This document shows, one piece after another, positions 43,945 through 56,179 of a stretch of 64,000 bases of DNA (position 1 is its first letter; the number at the start of each line of letters is the position of its first letter). The stretch spans positions 28,460,310 to 28,524,309 of the forward strand of contig OY365807.1 in the NCBI GenBank assembly GCA_959347315.1, written 5' to 3'. The notes below the pieces were generated by a model that searched no databases, was not told where the DNA came from, and was given only the letters and a program-made list of their open reading frames with translations. Position numbers and translations under genes: made by a program. Source of the DNA: Bimastos eiseni (Eukaryota > Annelida > Clitellata > Crassiclitellata > Lumbricidae).

Positions 43945-46578
43945 ATGCTGAAGGCATCTGTTGATGCCCGCTACTGTTACAAATCGGTTTGCAAGCCTTT
44001 ATCAGAATAAATCCTGTCGAAAGTCAAGAAGAGAGTCTGAGAAGACACGAATACCGAGAAAATAAGTTCAGAAAACGATGAGTTTTTAGTTGAGACCTGA
44101 AGACCAGAGCAGACTTTTCAGAGCACACTATTCCCGGAAGAGTTTCGGAGGCTTGGCCAGCGGTAGAAAAGGCACTATTGAAAGCTATAGGTCTACTTGA
44201 CCAAAGAACCATCATATTGAGAAACATTTCATTGCAGTGAGGCCTTTGGAGTCGGCAAAGACTGAAGCTGATATGGTTGACTGAAGGGGGGAGTTAAGGG
44301 GTGTGAGTCGCGTGCATACATTAGCTCAGTGTTGAAAGTATTTCGCTTTTCTATAGGCACCCAACGCAGTGATTGTTGATGTCAAGTTTTTTGGGCCTCC
44401 GAAGATTTTCCTAATTACTCTACAGTTCTTCGAGACTAGAGCCTCCGCCGCTGTCTAATGTTGTCTTGAGTGATCGTTCATTTAAATGCGAAGTTGTAAT
44501 CGTGATGATAAACCTCAAATATCTAAAGCGCTACTCTATGGCTAAGATATACCTTTATATATATTGAAGTATCGTCTGAAAATACACAGGGCAATAGATT
44601 TATGATCCCTCCAGGTGGCGCTGGTAGCCATGACTCCCACTCCCGTGCAGCCGCGAGTGGGGCATCAACACCGACCAGTCTATAATTGATTCTCCAGAAG
44701 GAGACGGAGAGTGAGACAGGTGGACGCCGAGTAGGACATGACAGGATAAATAGAGCAACAGGAATACAAAGAGAAAGTAATACAGACTATAGGCATCGGA
44801 GAAGACAGAAACAATGATACGAAGGCGGAAAGTAAAGGAATTAGTAGGGTGGATGAGGTTGAACAGAGGATCTGGGGATAATCAGGCTAAGAGAAAGACA
44901 CACACCAACGCAGACATGCGAAGGAGGAGGAAAGATGCCGAGAAACGCTAACATCAGTCTAGCAACTGACAAAGACAAATGGATGCAGCAAGATGAAAAG
45001 AGGCAACGAACCAGATGTAAGAAACCCCACAGACAAACAGACAAACAAACAAACAGACAGCGGCGTTTCAAGCGGTTGGAGATCCAAGGCCTAGGAATAG
45101 ATTTACCTCGTCCTCTTAGCGGGACGTTGAGCAGAAAGCCGAAGAAATTATCGAGTAAAAGATGCCTCTATGTTCCTGTCTGTCCTTTGTTTCTTTCGCC
45201 TCGTACCTCGTTCGCCTTCTGTAGAATGAGTTTCGGTAGCGTTTCGAGGCAGAGAGAGATAGAGAGAGAAAGGGGCAGAGATAAACCTCTTCTTCAATGG
45301 ACCGTGGTCTGTGAGTAGCCGAGGTTTTCGGGCGATAACATTGTTTCTTCACTTTGCACACGATTTTGTCTTTCTTAATTAATTGTCACGGTTGATACAA
45401 AATGGCGGCGAGATTTAGGTCAACGGGAATTGTAAGATGCTTGCCTAACTAGGACTCCTGCTCGTTTGGGGCAGCGACAGTTAGAATTGTCTAATTAGCG
45501 CTGCAGCCTATCTAATTAACAAGAAATGGAGTGGTTGCATTGTTAGCTCATTTGATTGCAAATGTTATATGCTGCTAAGAAATGTTAGGCCTATATTCAT
45601 AACTATAGCATAACACTGAATGCAGATATTTATGTATATACATGTATATATATACCAATACATACATAGACCAATACAACGTCAATTGTTTTGTGTTGAA
45701 ACTAGAAGGGTTTGTCAAAAATTTACATCTAACTAAGTAAATCACAATGCAGCAAAATTGTGTCCGTCTTCTACTTAAATCCCGAGATGTCAATTAGAAA
45801 CATATGGACCGCGAATAGAATACGCGAGACAAAGTTGTTGTTCAGCTCAAAGGGAATAGAGCTTCTATAGCTACAGATACGGCCAGCAACGCATCTTGTT
45901 TTAATTGACAATGCATCTTACTACATAAAGTACATTTAATTTATTTCAGAAACTCAGCTACAACTGTCAATGCATTCAGCTCTATTCCACGAGTTACTGA
46001 AGTTTTAGAGTCTCATTTATCTTCATAACTCATGTAACAATTTGTCAGTCTTAGCGTTTCTGACCTTTTGTGGACTCGAAAAAAAACTTCAGACCAAATT
46101 CTGTTCGTCGTTTTCAATGTAGTTCAGTGTTAAGAGGAGGCGTGGAAGATTCACAAGGCGCAAAGGAAGACTTTGTTTCAGATTTCGCGAAGGATTGTAA
46201 GTTGGATCTTTACAGAATGGATCATAGAAGATGGAAGCTTTCATTTATAGATAGTTGTTCGAAAAGGTGTTGTTGTTAGCTTTAATGCTCCTACTCGTAC
46301 AACTTGGTGATGAACGAAATTAAAGCCCCTGCGAGTCAGAGTTTTTGGCGTACAACTTCAACAGTTTTGAACAAATATCTTCGGCATCGGACCGATTAAA
46401 GCATGCGCTGCGTGAATTTGATCCATAATTTCTTCTTAATTTCTTCTTCGGATATTTACACACCATGGGGCCTATAGACTCATTCTGTGTCTGGTTTGGG
46501 TTAGTTAAAGGTCAGTTTTGATTGGATTCGTAATTGGCGTTATCCATCCGTTCTCAAGAAATTTTACATTTCGTGTCA
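43945..46578. other. Gene-poor DNA upstream of the MTCL-like gene
   Basis: No coding exon is supported. A frame at 44935-45318 is Lys/Arg/Gln-rich because of CAGACAAA repeats and is not believed. The promoter of the downstream gene should lie here or in the last few hundred bases, but no TATA or initiator stands out. Confidence 0.4.
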
Positions 46579-46849
46579 ATGACGGACCAATCAGAATCAG
46601 AGGCGGTCGACTTAACCGTCACTGTGCGTCAGTGTAGAGGGTTTGAACCACAGACATGGCGACGAACTGTTTGCAAGAACTGCTTCATGACGGCAGAGAA
46701 ACACGACCAGAACGACAAGAAGACGGGACAGGAACACGAAGGCACAACGAGAGTCATCTACGCGCAACCGAGTAACAGCGACGAAGAAACGGACGCGACA
46801 ACTGAAGAAGAACGTGAAGAAGAAGGAAAGGACGATGAGGAAAACAAGA
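46579..46849 (+). CDS. MTCL/SOGA-like protein, exon 1, with N-terminal Cys motif
   Basis: This exon starts at ATG 46579 and ends at donor A|GTAAGT (46849/46850), phase 1. It encodes 90 residues. Residues about 19-36 form C-R-x-F-x9-C-x-N-C-F ('CRGFEPQTWRRTVCKNCF'). The spacing is identical to the N-terminal motif of myosin phosphatase Rho-interacting protein (MPRIP), which suggests a small metal-binding knot. The rest is acidic, low complexity ('SDEETDATTEEEREEEG'). The last base A joins the TG that opens the exon at 55585 and makes an in-frame Met codon, so the two exons fit. The link is by phase only and the 8.7-kb intron is long. Confidence 0.6.
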
Positions 46850-47399
46850 GTAAGTCTAAATTCTGATTTAATTTATGAAGGAATTAAGCGATGTGTGGCC
46901 TTTGTAATGTCTAATTTTTCACAGTTAGACCTATACGCACGTTTGAGCGAATCGTTGCTACTCAATGCATCGGATGGTTCTGAGATGCGGAATGAACGAG
47001 AAAGAACATTGTGGTGTATGTGTCATTTTGGTGCTATGGGTACACACCTTGAATTTATCAGCTCTTCAGCTGTATACTCAATGATTATCAAGAGCAAAAC
47101 TTTATTATTTATGCCTTTGGTGGAAATTGACTTGAGGAAAGGATTAAACATTATCCTGGCTGTGCCGCTTGTTTAGCATAGGATATACTTTCACCAATTT
47201 GCCAAGAAAGCTCTGGAAGTTGGGTGAATGTTGGTAGCAGCAGGTTACTGCATTATTAAAGAACATGTTATGTATATGGGATCTCTTTTATGTGAAATCT
47301 CTTATATATCTTATAGCAATTAAGCATGTTGTGTTTGGATGGGATGTACTTGACAGAGCTTTTGTGTGGTATTTAGCATACGCCATATTAAGTGTCCTA

Positions 47400-47572
47400 A
47401 TCCCCACATACATGCATACATACATACATAGGCCTATATGCATACATACATACATACATAAATACATAAGGTGTGCAATACAATACATACATACATATAG
47501 AGGCCTACGTGCGTACGTACGGACACGCGTGCACACAAACATACAATACATACAATACATACATACGTAACT
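47400..47572. repeat. CATA/TACA tetranucleotide repeats
   Basis: ACATACATACAT-type arrays with CGTA variants. They produce artefactual Tyr/Ile/His frames. Confidence 0.93.
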
Positions 47573-47673
47573 TTCATTTTTCTTCTGTTCTTTGTACATG
47601 AATGCTATTTGCTGCGGATTGTCAGCTTGATTAATAAACGAAGATATAATAATACTTACATACGTACGCACAA

Positions 47674-48036
47674 CATTAGCGTCGCTGCCGCCCCATACCG
47701 GTCCAAGCTGGGTGCTGAGATTCGTGCAAATCCGAGGAGTTTTTTTATATGGGGTGGTACCCTACGTGATTAGTAATTTGACATTTCACAATCCTCTGCG
47801 TATAGTGTAATCAAACCTTGCCACAAATCGAGTTGATTTAGGTACTTTTATTTCGAAATTACAGTTGAAACATTTGTGGTAAAGAAAAAAGTCCCAAAAT
47901 GTGCTTCATTTCATTTGACTTTAAATGGTAAAAATTGCTCGGGCCTCTGGGAAGGAGCCTCAGACCCCAATAGAGCAGCCCCCTACTCCTTAGGCTTTTT
48001 TGCTCCTCGAACCTCCAAGATCTGGCGAAGCCACTG
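47674..48036 (-). mobile_element. Short non-autonomous element, family A, copy 2
   Basis: Full-length relative of 6351-6751, inverted. On the minus strand it runs from CAGTGGCTTCGCCAGATC to GCGACGCTAATG. It lies within the first MTCL-like intron. Confidence 0.75.
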
Positions 48037-48271
48037 TATGCACCACCTATTCTGCAAACAATCCTAAACAGAAATGCATTTGCAGATGAAGCTGGGTTGC
48101 ACGGCTAGTTTTACTTTAAAACTTAACTTCATCTCCATTTTAATAATCTGACTATGGCTTGCAATTGAACACTGCAATTTCCAATGCTTCGACTGCAAAC
48201 GCCCAAACGTCTAAACCCCTACTGACGCCTAAGTGTTCAGCCTGCTTACATAAAATATAGGCCCTTTTTTC

Positions 48272-48453
48272 ACACATCGAGATGTGCTAGCTACTTTTAT
48301 TTTGAAATAATGGTAAAAATATGAGGTTAACAAGAGCCCAAAATGCGCTCCGTTTGGCATCAAATGCTCAAAATTTCACAGGACGCTCCCCCAGACCCCT
48401 AGTTGTTAGGGACTTTTGACTCCTCCAACCTCGAAACTCTGTCGACGCCACTG
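48272..48453 (-). mobile_element. Short non-autonomous element, family A, copy 3 (partial)
   Basis: On the minus strand it starts CAGTGGCGTCGACAGAG and shares 'GGAGGAGTCAAAAGTCCCTA', 'GGGGTCTGGG' and 'GCATTTTGGGCTCTTGTT' with copy 1. The other half is lost or too diverged. It is head-to-tail with copy 2, 235 bp away. Confidence 0.68.
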
Positions 48454-48539
48454 ACGTACACACGTACACACGTGCATACGTAATATACGTACAAACGTAC
48501 ATACATACATACATATATTATTCAGCCTTAGCAGCACGA

Positions 48540-48666
48540 TGGTAACATTTGATAAAGCGCGGTCGACCGGAGAGTAGGCCCTACGTGTTCGAACATCATC
48601 TGAAACGGTTATTGCGTAGAGATCTCAAGCAAATCTTTCACCAACAGCTGAACTTTGTAAGATGGA
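48540..48666 (+). mobile_element. tRNA-derived SINE, family 1, copy 3 (diverged)
   Basis: It carries a decayed box A ('TGATAAAGCGCGGTCGACC'), box B-like 'GTGTTCGAACAT' and the family body 'TTGCGTAGAGATCTCAAGCAAATC'. Only the 5' half is readable. Confidence 0.6.
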
Positions 48667-51658
48667 CAATATAAAATGCATTTGCGCTGTATTGTATTTT
48701 AACCATGACCATGTTTTTTATTCATACCAGGCAATCATAATACATGTAAAAATAACTGGTAATTCAATTCAATACAATTTATTTGCTAACCAAAATCACA
48801 AGAAATGACGAGGGTATACGATTCTCAGAAATGAGCAATCTGGTTACACATGGAAATCTAAAGGAGTCATAGGCCCCGCTAGCCATGGGTCCCTATGTAG
48901 AAATTATAACCTGGCGATGGGCTACCGATATCAATCCAATTTCCGAATCTATAGGGATTGACTTCGAGGACAGTAGAATCCACAAAAGATTGACCGGCAC
49001 AATAGGGAGAGAACCCTTGATCATAAGTGAGAGACGAATGGCTAAGTGAGGATAGATCAACTCCGCTATGTATCTATAATTAAATTATAGTCAAGAGATG
49101 TCATTGATGAATGTAATTTTTTAACGCCAGCTAGACAGACGCATGGGTGCATTTAAATTAATAGGAGGTGTTGGTGAAGTCAGACTTATACATATAAATA
49201 GATTAAAACAAAAAGGGGCAATATTTCAATCGGTATGGTGTTCCAGGTTACGGACTCAACAGATCAAATTATTGCAAATTTCCGTTAATTTGTTCGTGGC
49301 TACAGGCCTATAGATCTAGGATCATTAAAATTTCCGAGTCAATACGGATATATGCTTAGAAGACAGTAGTACAGTACAGTTGTGAATTGGGTTCAATGGA
49401 TCTGGGAGAGTTATTTTATTGCCAAAATATGAATTTACATAATTGTGTGACAGTTGCATGAAACAATACTCTATTGTATACACATACATACACATAAGCT
49501 TACTCGAAGCCAATTGAATCGCTCGCAGTAACGTAACAACATCGAACGTCGTACCAACAACATCGCCAATTATGCTGACGGTGTGAATATTCTTTATTAA
49601 ATTAGTATCAACTGTTATGAAGTCCATTAAATTGTAATTTAACATCACATTGAACTGGTCCTGATTGATCCTAAAACTTTATGGTTGAAGTCTTTTAGTC
49701 CACCAACCATTGGTTCAGTGAGAGGCTCTTTAGTCTGTCTCAGTTAGTCAGTTTGTCTGCAGTGTAGTCTGTGTCTGCGCCCAGATCATGTACGTGTATT
49801 TTCGTCATAATGATATCCATGGATATACCTAGGCAACAGGTGCTACTTTATAAACCAGAACATGACTTTCGACCTTTGCCAACACACCAATTACACCATC
49901 TCGAGGAGACCAGACCGGTATCTTGCCAGCCGCTCCTCGCTAGAGCAACCTCAACGCAACATAGGTGGTGGTTAGAAAAATAAAAAAGACCAGCGTTGAT
50001 GGAAATTTGGACCTGCGTAAAAGCAGCAGCAGCGCAGAACCTTCGCTGGCTCATGAGCACAATGCATGCCATAGATCTTCTTTCGTTATCCCTCCATTAG
50101 ATACGGACATGGTTCTGAAGTGGTAGACCTACTTAAGCACTTCACATGCGGTAGCGTTCAATATTTAGTACAGCTGGTCATATATATTATAGTTAAAATC
50201 GTCTTTGTATGAACTCAGACTGATTTGCCTTTAGAGTTGCTTGCTCATCTGAGAGTTAACATGCGTAGGTCTATTAATCGTGATATTCAACCGCCTTTAA
50301 AAAAAATTTCACCACTGAAGTTTAAAATGTAGGAATATTTCTTCTCGAAGCAGACTTCCTGATCTTTTCCCTAGCACCGCTTAGTCTTGTGTGTATGAAA
50401 TCGTGCTTGATGTTCCGGCGTACACGCGTCTGAGCCTAGAATTGTACAGCCGGCGTCGTGCATCCATCTGTTACTGTCTTCGCTGGAGCTTACGTCCTTT
50501 GCAGCCCGGTAGCATATGCACCACCACCAGCAGTAGCAGCCAGAGCATCCGAGCGCTGGCAACGAAAACAAAAATCCGGATAGGGAACCAGCCTTATCGT
50601 TAAGTCATATCTACCTTCTCTTTAGTCGAAACATCCAATAGAAGGAAAGTCGAAGCGACGAGGGAGAGGAAGGAAGAGGGCGAGAAGCGAGGGAGATGGA
50701 GGAGCAGAAGGAGGGATATGGGGAGCAGAAAGCGGCAGAAGAGGTGCACGGGCGTCAGTGCCTGTCTAAGCGGCTGCAACTGCTGGCAAGCAAACATCAG
50801 AGAAGAATTCCAGGCGAGGCCTCTGCTGCCAACGTGCATGTGTATGTGAGCTTGTGTGCATGTGTGTATGAGGGCATGCGTGGTTCTAAATCTAGAATCT
50901 GATGGGTAGTCAGAGAAAGGTGCCTTCGCTTGTCGGTCACAGATGCCCATAAACGACGCACAGTGACGGTCACCATCTCGAAAGCTTGACGCATATATGG
51001 GATCTGTTTTCGTTCTGCACTGTTTTACATTGTAAAATAGTTATTTAGTAATAGTCAGGCGAAGCGTCACGACCTTGCAAAAACATAAAATTATCCTGTT
51101 ACGGACGAAAAGAAGCGCGGTATTCTTCGGTACAGATCTTCGGTGCGAGACTTTGGATTATACTTTCTAAAGCAGGATATACGACTTCGACCACTAGGAG
51201 CTTTCGTGATGGTGGCGACATCTATTCAAATGTTGACGCTGTAAGAAAAACCAACCAAAACGGACTGCAGAAGAGAGCCTAAGCTGAGCTCTGCAGCGCA
51301 AGGTGATCAACTTAAAAGAAATCCTCGAAGAAAAAATGGTAGGCGCATTCATGGGAATTTATAGATTGAGATAAATAAAATGACACAGGAATTACAAAAG
51401 AAATTAAACCCATACTCTATATAAGAATTAGAAATGTATGCACAATAACAAGAAAGTCTGAACAACGAGGGGGATAATAATATTGTGGGAAGCACGAAAA
51501 TGATACGAAGAGAGACTTAGAGGATCAAATAGGGCGAGAGAAAAAATGAAGCAGTTGATGAGTAAACGGGAGAATTATGGCGATATCAGAGATATGGAGA
51601 TAATTTATCGCATCATCTGCTTTGGTCAGTGTTGGGCACGACCCCAAAACCTAGAGAC

Positions 51659-51850
51659 CAAGACCGATACCAAGACTAAGAGGTTCCAGATCAAGATCAA
51701 GACCGAGACCGGGTGGTTCGAGATCAAGATCAAGACCGAGACCGGGTGGTTCGAGATCAAGATCAAGACCGAGACCGGGTGGTTCGAGACCAAGACCGAG
51801 ACCGCAGTTTTCCGGTCTCGAGACTAAGACCACGGTCTCGAGACCACATC
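51659..51850 (+). repeat. 33-bp tandem repeat array ending in GGTCTCGAGACC palindromes
   Basis: Three and a half copies of a 33-base unit containing 'GGTTCGAGATCAAGATCAAG' and 'ACCGAGACCGG'. Because 33 is divisible by three, it stays open and would read FEIKIKTETGW repeats. It runs into 'GGTCTCGAGACTAAGACC' and 'GGTCTCGAGACC' palindromes. The whole is made of GAGACC/AAGACC hexamers, so it looks like a satellite and not a gene. Confidence 0.9.
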
Positions 51851-52369
51851 CTTGGTTTTGGTGGGAAGAAAGAAAATCATTCAAAAGAGCAAAAGGGACA
51901 GAAATGGAGAACCGAGAACGAGAAACAAGAAATTGAACATGGCATATACAATTAGACAGAGAAAAATTGGATAAAAGAATGCAATAGTTTGTAATGACTA
52001 TGAAATTTTTTGGATAGGAATGACTTCGCCTATCATCTGCTTGATGCAAATATGACCTGTTTCGTAGGGTCATTGTTTGACCCATTGGCTGACCTTTGTG
52101 GGAAGAAATATTGACATATAATAGAATTGACACACGAACTTTGTGTGACATTGGTAGCTGAAAGCTTACATGGTCGATAAGAAGAATACTTCTTTTGCAT
52201 CAAGATTGCCTACTCATATGCCTAATTACAATATAATACGTCAGACTAGTATTTCGTTCCGATGAGGTCTTTTCCAGTTTAAGGTGTTTGCATGCAGTAA
52301 TGTTTAAAATAAATATATCTTTGTTCTAGTTACCCTCTATACTCTAAGGATGCGAACTTGGACAGCTAT

Positions 52370-53555
52370 TACCGGTGTAAAGACTTCAAGTTACCCCCAT
52401 TTCAGGTTACCCCGCGGTAATCTTAAATTGATTTCAGATTACCCCCTCCGTGTTCACATTACCCCCTTTCTGAATGAGTCAGAATGTTAAATTGTTATGC
52501 TTTCAACTAATGATAACCAGTCTGTTTATTAAAACACGTAACACGTAAAGATAGAAGGCTAGTTTTAACGTGTGAAAAATAATATATAAAAGTCAAAGAA
52601 ATGTAAAATGTGTGAAATCAATAATAGGTTACACGAGATCAAAGTGCATCACATTGTAACATACAAACATTAGATAATAAAGATTTAGCCTAAATAGTGA
52701 AGAAAGTAGTGTAATTACAACATAAATATACAACAACTAGGGATGTAACTTTTGACTTGATGATTCAATCCTCTACTTAGCTCATCAAAAGTAAAAAGAA
52801 GAGCTAGCAAATGCTGCAAGTTCAAAGTGGTGGTATGCCCTGCTTGTGGTCTGATGGTAATTACTCTTTCACTTACTAGTTCCCATTCAATTAGCTGATA
52901 TCATTTTTGACCAACCATTATGCCCACTTCTCTTTTATGCTTGGCTCCATCTGAGTAGTAGATGCTTATTTCTTGAGACACAATATTGCCACTGTAGGTC
53001 CATCGCATCTCACTCTGCCCCAATATTACAAGTTTGCATTCTTACATCTCTCTCACCACATGCGCCAACTGCCCTGTAACATAATATTCTCACATTCCAG
53101 TATCCAATTTTTGCCTTGGCTTTGGTCGTTAAGATTTGAGACTTCTGAGTCTTGGCTTCGTTTGTGCTTTCACCACGACCCTTCGCACAGATGGGTCCAT
53201 GACCCTCTCATCTCCCGACCGACCTGCCTCGACGATGACTTTGAGCTTTACATGTGTCTTTTCTGTTGCAAGATGTGGTTCCAATGACTTGGGACTGGCA
53301 CTGCTGAACTGCAAGGCAGTGGAGTAGTTAGTTACCGGGGGTAACTTCAAATCAATTTCACGTTACCAGAGGGCAGTCTGAAGCTGATCTCAGATTACCT
53401 CTGGGGGTAATCTGAAATCGTAGGGGGTAACTTGAAATCGCCTTCAAGTTACCCCAGAGGGTAACTTGAAATGAATTTCAACTTGAAATCGATTTCAAGT
53501 TACCGGGGGTAAGGTGAAAATGGGGGGGGGGTAATTCGAAATCACTACACCGGTA
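52370..53555. mobile_element. Fold-back element with GGTAAC(TTGAAATC) arms
   Basis: Both ends are TACCGGTGTA in inverted orientation. The right arm (53333-53555) is a string of 'GGGGGTAACTTGAAATC' words and their complements, including the local palindrome 'TTGAAATCGATTTCAA'. The left arm (52370-52470) has fewer copies ('TTACCCC', 'GATTTCAGATTACCCCC'). The interior includes a piece of dispersed repeat family E (about 53288-53330) and open frames without resemblance. TAT flanks both ends but is too short to prove a target duplication. Confidence 0.78.
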
Positions 53556-55584
53556 TATCTTGCTTTTCTTCGGCTCAGAATTGATACAGAAGTTGCAGAA
53601 ACTAAGTTTAACATTTACTTATCGACAAGTGGTTAACTATTAAATATAATTTTAATTTTGACTGAATAGTGAATAAGCACATCTTATTTAAATACTATTT
53701 CAACAGAACCTTTTACAATTTACATGATTAGCCTAATTAATAATTGTGGCGTCAATATTCATAAACTGTTGAAATACTATATTTATATAGTATAAACTGT
53801 GCGCATGGCGTGTTTGTTGGTGCATGTGTGTATGTACTGGTGCTGATTTGTATAGCGCCTAGATTCACGATCCCATACAGGTATATTTGTATGGGTGTAT
53901 GACTGTATGTGTGTGTGTGTCTTGAACATTCCTTCGAGTAAGTAAGGCATGCTATGATGTATATTTTTTTTGCCAAAGAAAAATACTTTTAACATGACAA
54001 TAATATTGTGAATTAAGAACTATTCGAGATTGCCATACACAGTGGTTTTCAGACGAAACCCCATGTCTTCACATACCAACGACATCCATCATGCATCAAG
54101 CGACGCACTTGCGGGTGTTGGTAGGCTTGTTTGCGGACAACCGCACAGTTAGCGTAGTTATGCAATTATCCTTTTCGAATGTCATTTACTACAGCTAACT
54201 GGTCAGAACTCCACTTCCTTCCAATGATATGGTGCGGACTTAACATCACGTGACCATGATCGACCAATCTAGAGCCATGATCATAACTAAGCCATGTCCA
54301 TGATCAGAGCATCGCTTTTCTTCTGCTGACCCTGCATAACCTTCCTCTATAAGAGCCATTCATTAACCGTTTTGCCTCCCAAGCATAAGCTACTAATAAT
54401 TAAATGATTACTAATAGCCTGACCTAACGATAAACGAACCTATGAGTCGTCGAAATATCAGTCAGATGACTGCATTCAGTCAAAAGAATCATCCTATTTA
54501 ATACATATCGCATAGGCCTAGGTTACTAGTTATGCCAACGGGCTTAGCTGTTGAACTTAAAGTGTACCGCAGAACAACTCTGGCTCAATATTATCACAAC
54601 CATTCATTGCGAAAATTTATATAGCGCCCCTTCCAGAACTCTACTCAGAGGCACTCAATTATTAGTCGCAATGTCACTGAAGCCACGTAACCTATATAAA
54701 TGGGTATTCGAAACATTATGTATGTGTAAGCACCTTATGCAGAGTCAAATATAAACACAGTACTCATAATGATTTTGGGTCTACCCATTCGATCTTCAAT
54801 TCGTATAACAATCGCATATTCATATATCAACATGTATGAAACGTGGTGTGAGGCATGCATTACATTCCAGTTTTAAATAGTCTCAACGTTGGCCACATCT
54901 TTTTGAAAGAAGATGTTTTTGCGCTATAGGGGCCTAGACCTACGAGGTGAAACAGAAACATTTAACAATATGACTTCAGTATTTCAAATCAATTGTTGAT
55001 TGCTTTTCTTAATTTATCTATTTCCGGTCATCGAGATAATACTCGGCATTTATACTTAGTATTCATCTGAGAACCGTACAGAACAGAATTTCAGTTGTGT
55101 TGAATGTTTTCTGACGAAAGCATTAGAGTTCTTTGGATTTTCTGTTAACCACAGTAAGACAGACGTTAGCTGGCTGGAGTGATTGACAGGCGAGTCAAAT
55201 TGATTCTATTTTAAGACGATAGTCTGGGTTGTGTGAGCGAGTCTATGAAGACGATGAGGCTGCGAGTAACCATAGAACTTATTCGCCAAAGGGATTTCCA
55301 GCCTCACGCTTAGCTCCAAAGTGCTACTTATGATTACCGTGGTAAAGTCGACGCTTTTTGCGCGACTTCAGAATAACATCATCTCACTTATTGCCTGTCC
55401 ATACGAAAATCCTCGACGGTTTTACGATCCATTGTGGACTTCATTGTTTGTACTAGCAGCAATACAGCTTGTAACACTTACTTGGTGGCTTTCTATAGAA
55501 ATTTCTTCCTCTAACTTTTATAACTTCCTCGCTACTTTAATAATGGAGTCATTGCCCTAGAAACTATCTTCGTATCTGCTACAG

Positions 55585-56179
55585 TGAGTCCTGAGAAGAA
55601 AAGAAGCTCAACTACCTGCGATTCCAGTTCAACGAACGACTCTAGTTCGAATACGACCTCCTTGAAGCCACTCCTTTTCTACTTCACAGACGCCGAGCGC
55701 GAAGACTCGTCTCAGCCCAACACTGGGCAAGGCCAAGGCAGGCGGCAGGTCACTGCGGCTGCCCCTCCTCCTGTCCCTCCTCCTCCCTCTACCGGTCCCT
55801 CTGCGTCTGCGCTCCGAAGACGGAGACGGCTGATTGGACCGATCAGTCGCAGCTTCGACGACACGAAGCTCAGCCGACGAAAGATGGATGGAAGAGAGGA
55901 GAGCATGGAGGACGAGGAGGACTCGGCGACGGAAGGAAACAACTCGAGTCTGCTCGTCAACAACCTACGAGAGAAGGTGTCTGCCCTTGATGACAAGTGC
56001 GACAGGTTGGACAGAGAGAAGGCGGCGCTGGCGGATCTGTTGGCGTCGAAGAAACGAGAGATGGAACAGCTGAAGGATCACTACGGCGACAGGATCAAGG
56101 ACCTCGAGGACGAATCTCAGAGGTTGAAGATGGAAAAGGCAAGGCTCATCGACAAACTGAAACTTCCGGAGAGTGAAAG
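55585..56179 (+). CDS. MTCL/SOGA-like protein, exon 2
   Basis: Acceptor CTGCTACAG (ends 55584), donor GAAAG|GTCAGC (56179/56180). It enters in phase 1 and leaves in phase 2. The first part is Ser/Thr-rich, then Pro-rich ('PPPVPPPPSTGPS'), then basic ('ALRRRRRLIGPIS'). From about residue 120 of this exon a coiled coil begins ('LREKVSALDDKCDRLDREKAAL') and runs to the donor. Low-complexity N-terminus followed by coiled coil matches MTCL/SOGA architecture. If exon 1 is not used, the TG at its start could complete an ATG from another upstream exon ending in A. Confidence 0.82.

Larger units (their letters stand above)
46850..55584 (+). other. Candidate first intron of the MTCL-like gene
   Basis: Bounded by GTAAGT (46850) and CTGCTACAG (ends 55584). 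It contains the family A elements, a SINE, a 33-bp tandem array and a 1.2-kb fold-back element, listed separately. Stretches 48670-51640, 51850-52360 and 53560-55580 show nothing I can support; an open frame at 55321-55560 has no family resemblance. Confidence 0.5.

Noticed and set aside
44935..45318. A 127-codon Lys/Arg/Gln-rich plus frame
   Set aside because: It depends on a CAGACAAA repeat and ends in a purine tract; no domain or splice support.
46579..46849. Exon 1 as part of an MPRIP orthologue
   Set aside because: No PH-domain exon follows within 17 kb, while its phase fits the MTCL exon; kept as MTCL exon 1 with reduced confidence.
47265..47671. Tyr/His/Ile-rich frames on both strands
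   Set aside because: CATA/TACA microsatellite.
51546..52151. Frames with FEIKIKTETGW or GLGLDLDLEPP repeats
   Set aside because: They come from a 33-bp satellite array with no start context or splice sites, readable on both strands, as expected for a repeat with a period divisible by three.
55321..55560. A 79-codon plus frame with a hydrophobic segment just before MTCL exon 2
   Set aside because: It ends in a stop before the acceptor and cannot join the MTCL frame; no family resemblance.
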